Source: Gemmataceae bacterium
Lineage (GTDB): Bacteria > Planctomycetota > Planctomycetia > Gemmatales > Gemmataceae
Direction of reading: 5' to 3'
NCBI GenBank assembly: GCA_022616435.1
Contig: JAKEET010000059.1
Span: forward strand, 1 to 50,422
DNA length: 50,422 bases
Shown: positions 8,435 to 16,543 of the stretch, one piece after another
How positions within the stretch are numbered: the first letter of the stretch is position 1
How the letters are laid out: every line of letters begins with the position of its first letter
Position numbers and translations under genes: made by a program
Notes under the pieces: model-generated
Seen by the model: the letters and a program-made list of their open reading frames with translations, nothing else
Databases searched by the model: none
Told to the model about the DNA's origin: nothing

Positions 8435-9820
8435 ATGTCACCAATCATTCCCCCGGACGACTCGTTGCTGCCCAAATGGCTCAGTTCCCGCCTGAACGTC
8501 GATGCTCCGCTCGAACCGGGCGAACCTCTCTACCAGGCCCTGTACGAACCTCTCTACACCAATGACCCGGACGATCCGATCCAACTGATCTTCCAGGATA
8601 TTGCGTTCAACGAGGTTCAAAGCCTCAACTTCATCTCGGGTTTTCGCGGCTCGGGCAAGACCACGGAGCTGTTTCGCCTCCGCAAGCAGCTCCAGGACGA
8701 CGATTACTTCGTGGCTTACGCCAATGCGCTCGACTACGTGCTGCCTTCCGAACCGGTCGATATCAGCGATTTTCTGATCGTTCTGGCCGGATCGTTCAGT
8801 GATTCGCTCGCGGACCAGTTGGAAGTCGATCCGGTCAAGGAGAGCTGGTGGACGCGGATCGTCCACTATCTGACGAAGACGAAAGTGGACCTCGAAGGCT
8901 TCGACGTGAAAGTCGGCGGCAAAGCGGCGGGCGCCGACGTCGGCCTGAACTTCAAAACGTCGCTCAAGCAAGTTCCTTCGTTCCGGCAGAAGCTGCGCGA
9001 GAAGATGGCGCCGCGCCTGGGCGAGCTCCGCAACGAGGTTCAGAAGTTCTTCGTGGACGCGATCAAGCTCGCCAAGAAGAAATCGAAGACCGAGAAAAAC
9101 GTGGTCCTCATTTTCGACCAGCTCGAGCAGTTGCGCGATGCGTTGGGCGACAAGGCGCCCGTGGCCGATAGCGTGACGTCCCTGATCGGCAACCATCGCG
9201 AGGACTTGCAGATCCCGTCGGTGCATTGCGTGTACACGGTGCCCCCTTGGCTCAAGTTCAAGCTGCCGGGCCTGCCCACGCGGCTGTTGTACAACGTCAA
9301 GCTCTGCAACAACGATGACGACCGAACGCGCAACGGCGCCGGCTGGACCACGATGCGCAACATTGTCGAGCGCCGCTTCACCGCCGACGGCATGCGGCGC
9401 TTCTTCGGCGACGTCGGGCCGCACGGCGCTTCGCCCCTCGCGGACCAGCTCATTCGATTCTCCGGCGGCCATTTTCGCGACTTGCTGCGGCTCTTGCGCG
9501 AGACCTTGCTCCGCTCCCGCAAGCTGCCGATCACCCGCGAGATCATGAATTCTGCTATTGTGAATCTGCGCGCTTCGTTCTTGCCCATCCCGGTCAAAAA
9601 CGCGTTCTGGCTCAACGAGATCGGCGCGAAACGCGACAGTTTGCTCAAGGACACGAGTGCGGAGAGCATCCGGCAAATGACGCTGTTTCTCGATACCCAT
9701 TGCGTGATGATCCATCGCAACGGCAACGAATGGTACGATGTTCATCCGATCATTCGGGAAGAGATCGAAGAGATCGTGAAACGGGAACAACCGGCGCCGC
9801 AGGCGCCGGCCTCAACATGA
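8435..9820 (+). CDS. P-loop NTPase (AAA/STAND-like), coupled to a TPR partner
   Basis: 461 residues. Walker A is GFRGSGKTT at 69-77 and Walker B is VVLIFDQLEQL near 223-233, where Asp is followed by Gln rather than the usual acidic residue. The middle region (about 125-205) is an insertion rich in Lys and charged helices. The C-terminal third contains a helical lid with SGGHFRDLLRLLRE and an ending that reads as a winged-helix-like segment (MIHRNGNEWYDVHPIIRE). No signal peptide or membrane segment is visible, so it is cytoplasmic. Its TGA overlaps the ATG of the TPR gene. Pairs of this kind resemble NTPase-plus-TPR modules proposed as conflict or signalling systems, but that role is inference. 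Confidence 0.85.
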   Translation: MSPIIPPDDSLLPKWLSSRLNVDAPLEPGEPLYQALYEPLYTNDPDDPIQLIFQDIAFNEVQSLNFISGFRGSGKTTELFRLRKQLQDDDYFVAYANALDYVLPSEPVDISDFLIVLAGSFSDSLADQLEVDPVKESWWTRIVHYLTKTKVDLEGFDVKVGGKAAGADVGLNFKTSLKQVPSFRQKLREKMAPRLGELRNEVQKFFVDAIKLAKKKSKTEKNVVLIFDQLEQLRDALGDKAPVADSVTSLIGNHREDLQIPSVHCVYTVPPWLKFKLPGLPTRLLYNVKLCNNDDDRTRNGAGWTTMRNIVERRFTADGMRRFFGDVGPHGASPLADQLIRFSGGHFRDLLRLLRETLLRSRKLPITREIMNSAIVNLRASFLPIPVKNAFWLNEIGAKRDSLLKDTSAESIRQMTLFLDTHCVMIHRNGNEWYDVHPIIREEIEEIVKREQPAPQAPAST

Positions 9821-11688
9821 GCCAATCTGCTCCGGAATACCTCGCCGAGCTGTATCGGCTGGAGGAACTGGAAGGCTGGCAGCTCCTGGCCCGGCACCTG
9901 GAGCTGACGGAGGGGTTCTCGTTCGTGGTCGTCCTGGCGCCGGATGATGCCGCGGTCGCCTATCTTCGCTCGCGGCTGCCGGACCTGGTGGGAACGCCCG
10001 AGGCGGTCCGGCGCGTGGTCTTCGATCCTGCCGCCGGCGCCGGGGGCCTGGCCGAATCCCTTCTGGACATGTCGTCGTTGCCGGAAACGATCCGGATCAT
10101 CTGGATCGACGCCGATGCTGTCGATCCGGAGCAGATTCCCGCGCGGGACGCCGCCTGGCGCGAAGCCCTCGCCCGCCTCAATCGTTATCGGAACACGTTG
10201 CAAGAGCGGTTTCGTTGTACGTTGGTCATGGCAGGCCCGTTTGGGCTGCAGAAATTCTTGCGCGAAGCGGCCCCGGATCTGTGGTCGATTCGCTCACTCG
10301 TGTGCCGGATCGAGGCGGTTGGATCGGCGCGGATGATCGGCGAAGGCATCTTTTCTTTGTCACGAGATCGCGAGGACATGGGATTGCCCGGCGATCCGGG
10401 CGATCCAGCAGAGACGCTCGCCGAGGCCGAGAAAATCCGGGGGAAACCGGGCCGAGAAATTCTGCTCGCTCAGTTGCTGCACCGTACCGGCCGCCAAGCT
10501 TACCGCCGGCTGCAATGGGACTTAGCGCTCAAATGCTTGCGGGAAGCGTTCGATCTTGAAGAGGCGCACGGGGGCGATCCCGAACTGCGATTCGAACTTG
10601 CCAACGACATTGCGCTCTTGTTTCACGACTTGGCGAAATGGGACCGCGCTTTTCACTACTGCCGACGAGCATTGGAAATCGCCGAAAACCATTTCGGCCA
10701 ATCGCATCCTATGACTGCAACCGCCCTCAACAACCTGGCGGCCTTGCTCCAAGCCACCAACCGACTGTCCGAGGCGGAGCCGTTGATCCGGCGGGCGCTG
10801 GCGATTGACGAAGCCAGACTGGGCAAGGACCATCCCAGCGTCGCCAGCATGCTCAGCAACCTCGCGCAGTTGCTCAAAGCCACCAACCGGCTCGCCGACG
10901 CGGAACCGTTGATGCGGCAGGCGCTGTCGATTGACGAGGCCAGCTTCGGAAAGGAGCATCCCAGGCTAGCGATTCACCTCAACAACCTCGCGAAATTGCT
11001 CCGAGCCACCAACCGGTCGTCAGAGGCGGAAGCGTTGCTCCGGCGAGCGCTGGCGATTGACGAAGGTACCTTCGGAAAGGAGCATCCCAAGGTTGCCATT
11101 GAACTGAACAATCTGGCGGAGTTGCTTCGAGCCACCAACCGGCTGGTGGAGGCAGAGCCGTTGATCCGGCGGGCGCTGGCGATCGACGAAGCCAGCTTCG
11201 GCAACGAGCACCCCAGGGTGGCGACTGACCTCAACAACCTCGCGGCGTTTCTTCGAGCCGCCAACCGGCTGACGGAGGCGGAGCGTTTGATCCGACGGGC
11301 CTTGGCGATTGACGAGGCCAGCTTCGGCAAGGAGCATCCCAGGGTCGCCATTGAACTCAACAACCTCGCGGAGTTGCTGCGAGCCACCAACCGGCCGGCG
11401 GAGGCGGAGCCGTTGATGCGACGGGCTTTGGCCATTGACGAAGCCAGCTTCGGCAACGAGCATCCCACGGTTGCCGTTGACCTCAACAACCTCGCGCAGT
11501 TGCTCCAAGACAGCAACCGGCTGGCGGAGGCGGAGGCGCTATTACGGCGCGCCGTCGAGATCCTTGACGTCTTTGGAAAGCAAACCGGGTATGAGCATCC
11601 TGGAATGCAGAAGGCTGCCGCCAATTATCGCAGGCTCCTTGAAGCGCTGGGAAAACAGCCGGGCGGCAGCGGTCCTGATGTGGTATAA
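9817..11688 (+). CDS. TPR protein with an N-terminal alpha/beta domain, partner of the NTPase
   Basis: 623 residues, starting in a 4-nt ATGA overlap with the NTPase gene, which implies translational coupling. Residues ~1-200 form a domain I cannot name with certainty; it alternates hydrophobic strands (FSFVVVLAP, IRIIWIDAD, CTLVMAGP) with helices and ends at a PDLWSIRSLVC segment. It resembles a degenerate P-loop fold lacking a Walker A. Residues ~225-290 are two looser helical hairpins. Seven 42-residue kinesin-light-chain-type TPR units follow at ~292-585, then a partial unit. TPR arrays bind partner proteins or peptides, so this may be the sensor or scaffold of the pair. Confidence 0.88.
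   Translation: MSQSAPEYLAELYRLEELEGWQLLARHLELTEGFSFVVVLAPDDAAVAYLRSRLPDLVGTPEAVRRVVFDPAAGAGGLAESLLDMSSLPETIRIIWIDADAVDPEQIPARDAAWREALARLNRYRNTLQERFRCTLVMAGPFGLQKFLREAAPDLWSIRSLVCRIEAVGSARMIGEGIFSLSRDREDMGLPGDPGDPAETLAEAEKIRGKPGREILLAQLLHRTGRQAYRRLQWDLALKCLREAFDLEEAHGGDPELRFELANDIALLFHDLAKWDRAFHYCRRALEIAENHFGQSHPMTATALNNLAALLQATNRLSEAEPLIRRALAIDEARLGKDHPSVASMLSNLAQLLKATNRLADAEPLMRQALSIDEASFGKEHPRLAIHLNNLAKLLRATNRSSEAEALLRRALAIDEGTFGKEHPKVAIELNNLAELLRATNRLVEAEPLIRRALAIDEASFGNEHPRVATDLNNLAAFLRAANRLTEAERLIRRALAIDEASFGKEHPRVAIELNNLAELLRATNRPAEAEPLMRRALAIDEASFGNEHPTVAVDLNNLAQLLQDSNRLAEAEALLRRAVEILDVFGKQTGYEHPGMQKAAANYRRLLEALGKQPGGSGPDVV
10690..11571 (+). repeat. Seven tandem 126-bp units encoding 42-residue TPRs
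   Basis: Units start at 10690 and recur every 126 bp. The consensus includes FGKEHPRVAIELNNLAELL, then a RATNRL...EAEPLIRRALAIDEA part. Units 3-6 are the most alike at the DNA level, suggesting recent homogenisation or expansion, while units 1, 2 and 7 have diverged. Such an array can change copy number by recombination. Confidence 0.9.
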
Positions 11689-11689
11689 T
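11684..11689 (+). promoter_or_regulatory. Candidate -10 (TATAAT) for the orphan antitoxin gene
   Basis: A perfect TATAAT overlaps the last codon and stop of the TPR gene and lies 37 bp before the antitoxin ATG. No clear -35 element is visible at 16-18 bp. It would allow the antitoxin to be expressed independently of the TPR gene. Confidence 0.4.
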
Positions 11690-11726
11690 CCGATCGGCAC
11701 TGCATCGTGGCATCCTGGAGTTGATC

Positions 11727-11954
11727 ATGTCTCAAGCGCTGATTGTTCGTGGCCGCTATGCGAATCAGAGGTTCATTGCGGACGAAAATCTTCCTGACAC
11801 TGAAGGGCCCGCGGAACTGGTAATCACGCCGACTGTCCGGGAACCGTCTTCTGTCTCGATTTTCGACTTGTTTGGAAAAGCCCCGCGTCTACGAAGTGCC
11901 GAGGACATCGCCGCCCAGATCCAGCAGGAACGCGATGAGTGGGGCGAGCCGTGA
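11727..11954 (+). CDS. VapB-like antitoxin, orphaned
   Basis: 75 residues from the ATG at 11727 (a TTG six bases earlier is possible). The sequence begins MSQALIVRGRYANQRFIADE and ends in a charged IAAQIQQERDEWGEP tail, the layout of small planctomycete and cyanobacterial antitoxins that precede PIN-domain toxins: a short DNA-binding N-terminus and a toxin-wrapping acidic C-terminus. GGAG lies nine bases before the ATG. The stop codon overlaps a GTG that opens a PIN-toxin reading frame, but that frame ends after 11 codons, so the antitoxin has lost its toxin. Family assignment is by resemblance. Confidence 0.65.
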   Translation: MSQALIVRGRYANQRFIADENLPDTEGPAELVITPTVREPSSVSIFDLFGKAPRLRSAEDIAAQIQQERDEWGEP

Positions 11955-11986
11955 TCTATGCCGACGCCAACGTGAGAATCCTTTGA
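11951..11986 (+). pseudogene. Truncated VapC/PIN toxin remnant
   Basis: A GTG overlapping the antitoxin stop (GTGA) begins an 11-codon frame reading MIYADANVRIL before TGA at 11984-11986. MIY-DANV is the hallmark start of a PIN-domain ribonuclease, including the first catalytic Asp. None of the other PIN motifs follows; the next gene starts 30 bp later. Most of the toxin has therefore been deleted, and the junction lies near 11975-11985. Confidence 0.7.
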
Positions 11987-12015
11987 TCGCGCCACGAAGA
12001 ATCTCGGCATCCAGC

Positions 12016-12760
12016 ATGCAAACGCCTCACCTTCTCTTGCTGCTCCTTCTCGTCCCACCGCCGCTGCCGATTGCCGCCGACACACCGCCGCCACCGCGGC
12101 GCACCGCGACCTTCTCCATCGTCGCGTACGACCCCCCAACGCAAGGAATGGGGCGTGGCCACCGCGTCCAGGGTGGTCGCCGTCGGCGCCGGCGTTCCCT
12201 GGGGACAGGCCGGCGCCGGCGCCATCGCGACCCAGTCGGCCACGAACGTGACCTATGGGCCGCGCGGACTGAAGCTCCTCGAACGCGGCGGCTCGGCCGC
12301 GGACGTCGTCAAGGCGCTGACCGACGCCGATCGCGACCGCGACGACCGCCAGCTCGGCATCGTCGATGCCAAGGGACGGGCCGCGCAGTTCACCGGCAAG
12401 AATTGCGATCCCTGGGCCGGCGCCAGGATCGGCACGAACTACGTGTGCCTGGGGAACCTGCTCAAGAGCAAGGACGTGATCGACGACATGGCTGCCGCGT
12501 TCGAGAAATCGACGGGGCCGCTCGCCTGGCGGCTGATGGCGGCGCTTGAAGCCGGCGAGCGCGCCGGCGGCGACCGGCGCGGCAAGCAATCGGCCGCGAT
12601 CCTGGTGGTGCGCGAACCCCGCGACCCGGCCGACGGCGATCACGCCGTCGACCTGCGCGTGGACGACCACGTCGGGCCGATCCAGGAGCTGGCCCGCATC
12701 CTGGCGCTGGAGCTGCCGAAGCCGAAGCTCCCGAAGCCGAAGCCGCCGAAGTCTGAGTGA
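12016..12760 (+). pseudogene. DUF1028 family protein gene interrupted by a +1 frameshift in a C-run
   Basis: The upstream frame starts at ATG 12016 with a Leu-rich signal-peptide-like stretch, then TATFSIVAYDP, the conserved DUF1028 opening. After a run of six C (12132-12137) the family pattern continues in another frame: QRKEWGVATASRVVAVGAG, GPRGLKLLERGG, QLGIVDAKGRAAQFTG, GGDRRGKQSAAILVV and VDLRVDDH, ending at TGA 12760. Removing one C would restore a single protein of about 247 residues. DUF1028 proteins have an Ntn-hydrolase-like fold of unknown function. The break may be a real mutation, a sequencing error in the homopolymer, or slippage. The signal peptide and the Pro/Lys-rich tail are unusual additions. 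Confidence 0.82.
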
Positions 12761-12794
12761 GCCGCCATCACGCCGGCGGCATCACTTCGAACGC

Positions 12795-14588
12795 CTAGAA
12801 GTGGAACTCGAGCCCGAAGTTGAACGATTGCAGGAAGAACACGCTTTCGCGGAACTGGAATTCCGGTCGCCCTGCGCCGATCACGCCGGCGAAATCTTGA
12901 TCGGTCGGCACCTGGACCGGGTTGACGGCCCGATCGATCTGCGATCCGGGCCGGGCCACGCCGCTCCACACCAGGCAGGAATAGCCGGCCTTCAAGCGCA
13001 CGTGGTCGGTGACGTCCACGCCCAGGTTGACGCCGAACTCAGGAATCACGCCGAATACCTGGCGGCGGTGATCGCCCATGTTGCTCGGCAGAGCGAGAAT
13101 GCCGCCCGGCGACGTCAGGTTGCCGGCCGCGGAAATCAGCGATGACTGGCCCTCGATGCGGACCTGCTGGTCGGTCACGCCCAGGGCCAGCTTCCCAAAG
13201 AAATCGAGAAAGGCCCTGTCGAGCTCCCAGCGCACCCGGCCGCCGACCTGGAAGCCATAGAACCGGTTGTTGGTTTCGAAGTAATCCTGGTCGAACAGGG
13301 TATCGCCGGCGATGAGCGGGACCGCCTTGAAGTTCAGGCCGGAGTCGTCGAACACGGTGGTGGAACTGTCCTGGATCCGCAGGCTCTCCATCAGGTGGAC
13401 GGTGCGGAAGCCGGCCAGCGCCTCGGTATGCAAGCGGCGGCGGCAGTAGGCGTGCCAGCGGCCGTTGACCTCGACCCCGAACATCTCGACGCGGGCGTCC
13501 ACTTCGCTGGAACCGACCAGCTGGAAGGGCGCATCCGGATCGACGAGCGGGAACGCCAGCTGGTACACGTCCTCGTCGTTCTCGGCGGCGTTGAAGATCG
13601 GCCGGCCAACGATCGGCAGACCGTCGCTGTCGGACTGGGTCCGGAAGCGGACGTGGCGCGGCAGGAAATAGAAACCGCTCACGTCGGCCGAGAACCGGTT
13701 CTCTTCATCCGCGAACACGCCCGCCTCCAGACGCACGCCGTTCAGCATCCGATAATCCAGATCGCGATTGCCGAACAGCACGATGGTTCCCGGACTGCCG
13801 ATCGCGCCGCCCTTCTCGATGGCCGGTCCGGTAGTGACCAGGGGTATGTTCAGCGGACTATGGGTGATCCAGCCAAGCAGGTACTCCGCGCTGGCAAAGC
13901 ATTTCTCGTGACATTCACGGTGGTAGACGATCGGTTCCTTGGGCTCTTCGGCAATGCTGGCCTGCACCGTGTCGAAGTACAAGGCCGGACCGTAACCGAT
14001 CACGCGACTGGTCGGGGCGGCTCTCGGCATGGCACGTGTGGCAGTCGGAGGGATCACAGTCACAACGGGCGCGGCGACGCTGGCCGTGGACTCGGTGTGG
14101 GCCATCGAGTCGGTGTTGGCCGTGGACTCGGTGTGGGCCGTGACTTCGGGGTCGGCCGTGGCATCGGCGCGGACCGGCTCGGGCGGCGCCGCCCTGGACG
14201 GGGCGGGCGGCGGGATCATTGCCGGCGCCGGAAAGTAACCGCGCGGCAGATAACTGGGAGGGCTGGTGCGTGCGGCGCGCGGGGCCGCGGTGAACGGGGC
14301 GGTGGCGTACGGTGCCGCGGTGTACGGGGCGGTGGCGTACGGGGCGGTCGCGTACGGGGCCGTCGCGTACGGGCCCCGCGCATTGGGGACCGTAACCTGC
14401 GATGCCATGGCGTAGGGCGCGCGGGTGGACGGCACCGTGCTGCGGTAATACGCTGGGGCCTGCGGCGGCATCACCCACACGCCGCGATTGGCGGCCGGGT
14501 AGGAGGGCTGTTGGGCCGGCCAGTACTGCGCCTGTGCGGAGGCATTGCCGAGCACGAGCGCCGCAGCGGCGAGAAATCCGTTTCGCAT
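12795..14588 (-). CDS. BBP7-family outer membrane beta-barrel protein
   Basis: 597 residues. A signal peptide (residues 1-20, ending ASAQA) is followed by a ~200-residue low-complexity region: repeated PYATA units at about 70-100, then Pro-rich and Ala/Thr/Glu/Ser-rich segments. The C-terminal ~370 residues are beta-strand-rich with paired aromatic residues and begin with CFASAEYLLGWI, typical of the planctomycete BBP7 (formerly DUF1551) family; the protein ends in FHF, an outer-membrane barrel signal. The role in the outer membrane is unknown. It ends 34 bp from the end of the convergent DUF1028 gene. The ATG at 14588 is the only start that gives the signal peptide. Confidence 0.87.
   Translation of the reverse strand: MRNGFLAAAALVLGNASAQAQYWPAQQPSYPAANRGVWVMPPQAPAYYRSTVPSTRAPYAMASQVTVPNARGPYATAPYATAPYATAPYTAAPYATAPFTAAPRAARTSPPSYLPRGYFPAPAMIPPPAPSRAAPPEPVRADATADPEVTAHTESTANTDSMAHTESTASVAAPVVTVIPPTATRAMPRAAPTSRVIGYGPALYFDTVQASIAEEPKEPIVYHRECHEKCFASAEYLLGWITHSPLNIPLVTTGPAIEKGGAIGSPGTIVLFGNRDLDYRMLNGVRLEAGVFADEENRFSADVSGFYFLPRHVRFRTQSDSDGLPIVGRPIFNAAENDEDVYQLAFPLVDPDAPFQLVGSSEVDARVEMFGVEVNGRWHAYCRRRLHTEALAGFRTVHLMESLRIQDSSTTVFDDSGLNFKAVPLIAGDTLFDQDYFETNNRFYGFQVGGRVRWELDRAFLDFFGKLALGVTDQQVRIEGQSSLISAAGNLTSPGGILALPSNMGDHRRQVFGVIPEFGVNLGVDVTDHVRLKAGYSCLVWSGVARPGSQIDRAVNPVQVPTDQDFAGVIGAGRPEFQFRESVFFLQSFNFGLEFHF
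14260..14400 (-). repeat. 15-bp tandem repeats encoding PYATA units
   Basis: Within the BBP7 gene, near-identical 15-bp units (GCGTACGGGGC plus a variable part on the plus strand) encode consecutive PYATA or PYTAA pentapeptides. The array probably changes length by slippage and forms a flexible spacer between the signal peptide and the barrel. Confidence 0.75.
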
Positions 14589-14853
14589 GGTTCACCTGAC
14601 ATCCAGCGGGTCAATCCTTGAGGCGGAGGTTCAGCTGCTCCGTCCTGCAAGCCATCATCGGAACGGGTAGGCGGCGGCATGCTGCGAAAAGACTTGACCG
14701 CATGCGCCGCGTTGGGCGTCGACCTGCCACGGCTGGCACAATTGGCAAGCGCGGCAAGCGCCGTACATCGCGAAGCAGCGGCCGAGCGTGGGCAGGTTGG
14801 GAGATGTTGCGCCGCAAAGTCCGCCCAATCTGCCGCCAATAAGATGACTGGCG

Positions 14854-16476
14854 ATGTCCCTGCGCGTCTCCAATCTGCGTCTGAGCCTGGATGAGCCGGA
14901 AGCGTCCCTGCCCGCTCACCTGGCCCGTGCCCTCGGCATCACGCCGGGCGACATCGATTCATGGCGCATCCTGCGCAAGAGCCTGGACGCCCGCGTCAAG
15001 GACCAGTTCCAGTTCGTCTACTCGGCCGAAGTGCGCTGCCCCGAGAATGAAGGTCGGCTCGCGGCACGGGCGCTCCGGGCGCGCCGCAAGCGTCATGGCG
15101 AAATCTCCGTCGAGCAGCATGACGAGCCGCCCTTTCAACTTCCGCGCCACGGCGGCCAGCCGCTGCGGCATCGTCCGGTGATCGTCGGCTCCGGCCCGGC
15201 CGGCCTGGTCGCCGGCTACTTCCTGGCGGAACAGGGCTATCAGCCGTTGGTGCTGGAGCGCGGCCCGGCGGTGCGGCAACGCATCCACGACGTTCAAGCC
15301 TTCGATCGCGGCGGCCCGCTCAACCCCGAAAGCAACTACCTCTTCGGCGAAGGGGGCGCCGGCACGTTCAGCGACGGCAAGCTGACCTGCCGCGCCTCGG
15401 GGCCGGACGTGCGCCGCGTGTTGGAGCTGTTCGCCGCCTGCAAAGGCAGGCCGTCGATCGTCTACGACTACCGGCCGCACCTGGGCAGCAACCGCTTGCC
15501 CGCCGTGGTGAAAGCGCTGCGCCGGCGGATCGAAGCGCTGGGCGGCGACGTGCGCTTCAACTGCAAGGTGGAGGACCTCGACGTCGCCGAGGGCAAGTTG
15601 CGCGGGCTGGCCACGACAACGGGTCAAGTCGCCGCCGACGTCGTGCTGCTGGCGATCGGCCACAGCGCCCGCGATACCTTGACGATGCTGCTGGCGCGCG
15701 GCGTGCCCATGGTCCAGAAGCCGTTTCAAATGGGCGTCCGCATCGAGCAGCCTCAGGAGATCGTCAATCGCGTGAAGTACGGGCCGACGCCGTACGAAGC
15801 GAAGCTCGGGGCAGCCGATTACAACCTGGTCGCCCGCGGTCCGCGCGACCTGTTCACCTTTTGCATGTGCGCCGGCGGCCACATCATTCCGAGCGTGTCG
15901 GCCGCGGGCTACTTCTGCACCAACGGCATGAGCCTGTCGGACCGCACGTCGCCGTTCGCCAACAGCGGCCTGGTGGTGACCGTGCCGCCGGAGCATTTTC
16001 CGGGCAACGACGTCCTGGCCGGCGTGCGTCTGCAAGCCGAGTACGAGCGCAAGGCCTATGACGTGGGCCGCGGCGACTACCTGTGCCCCATTCAAGGCGC
16101 GCAGGACTTTCTCGAAAAACGCCGGTCGACCGCGCTTCCTCCTTGCAGCTACGCGCGCGGTCTGGTATTGGCAGAGATGGCGGAGCTGGCGCCGCCGATC
16201 GTTCTGCAGGCCCTCGAACACGGGTTGCCGATCCTCGATCGCAAATGGCGCGGCCGGTTCCTGATCCAGGCGACGCTCGCCGGGCCGGAGGCGCGCGGCA
16301 GCTCGCCGATCCGCATGCTCCGCGATCCGGCGACGCGGGAGTCGCCGGGAATCGCCGGCCTGTACCCCATCGGCGAAGGGGCGGGGTACGCCGGCGGCAT
16401 CGTCAGCGCCGCGGTCGATGGGTTGCGGTCGGCCATGGCGATCATGGCGAAGTATGCGCCCATGACGACAAGATGA
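14854..16476 (+). CDS. FAD-dependent dehydrogenase (COG2509-like)
   Basis: 540 residues. An N-terminal ~95-residue domain (LRVSNLRLSLDEPEA, WRILRKSLDAR) precedes a Rossmann FAD-binding motif, VIVGSGPAGLVAGYFLAEQG in the region 109-128. GEGGAGTFSDGKLTCR near 165 is characteristic of this family, as is the C-terminal YPIGEGAGYAGGIVSAAVDG segment near 508. The family is annotated as uncharacterised FAD/NAD(P)-dependent oxidoreductases; the substrate is not known. No signal peptide is visible, so it is cytoplasmic. The 265-bp gap to the divergent BBP7 gene shows nothing else I can identify. The ATG at 14854 has no strong ribosome binding site. Confidence 0.88.
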   Translation: MSLRVSNLRLSLDEPEASLPAHLARALGITPGDIDSWRILRKSLDARVKDQFQFVYSAEVRCPENEGRLAARALRARRKRHGEISVEQHDEPPFQLPRHGGQPLRHRPVIVGSGPAGLVAGYFLAEQGYQPLVLERGPAVRQRIHDVQAFDRGGPLNPESNYLFGEGGAGTFSDGKLTCRASGPDVRRVLELFAACKGRPSIVYDYRPHLGSNRLPAVVKALRRRIEALGGDVRFNCKVEDLDVAEGKLRGLATTTGQVAADVVLLAIGHSARDTLTMLLARGVPMVQKPFQMGVRIEQPQEIVNRVKYGPTPYEAKLGAADYNLVARGPRDLFTFCMCAGGHIIPSVSAAGYFCTNGMSLSDRTSPFANSGLVVTVPPEHFPGNDVLAGVRLQAEYERKAYDVGRGDYLCPIQGAQDFLEKRRSTALPPCSYARGLVLAEMAELAPPIVLQALEHGLPILDRKWRGRFLIQATLAGPEARGSSPIRMLRDPATRESPGIAGLYPIGEGAGYAGGIVSAAVDGLRSAMAIMAKYAPMTTR

Positions 16477-16482
16477 ACCTCG

Positions 16483-16517
16483 ATGGGACTCATGAGTCCC
16501 ATGAATCCCATGAGACC
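16483..16517 (+). repeat. 20-bp perfect palindrome overlapping three 9-bp tandem units
   Basis: ATGGGACTCATGAGTCCCAT at 16483-16502 is its own reverse complement. From 16491 the same bases read as three 9-mers, CATGAGTCC, CATGAATCC and CATGAGACC. The block lies between the FAD dehydrogenase stop and the creatininase-family start 27 bp later. No T-run follows, so a terminator role is doubtful. Confidence 0.8.
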
Positions 16518-16543
16518 TTGGTCCCATTCTTTTGGAGTTGCCA

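Noticed and set aside
7078..9790. Long minus-strand frames opposite the HtrA-like and NTPase genes
   Set aside because: Both plus-strand genes have intact catalytic motifs; the antisense frames are compositional by-products.
11687..11760. The TPR-end/antitoxin junction as an attachment site of a mobile element
   Set aside because: No direct repeats, integrase or tRNA were found around it.
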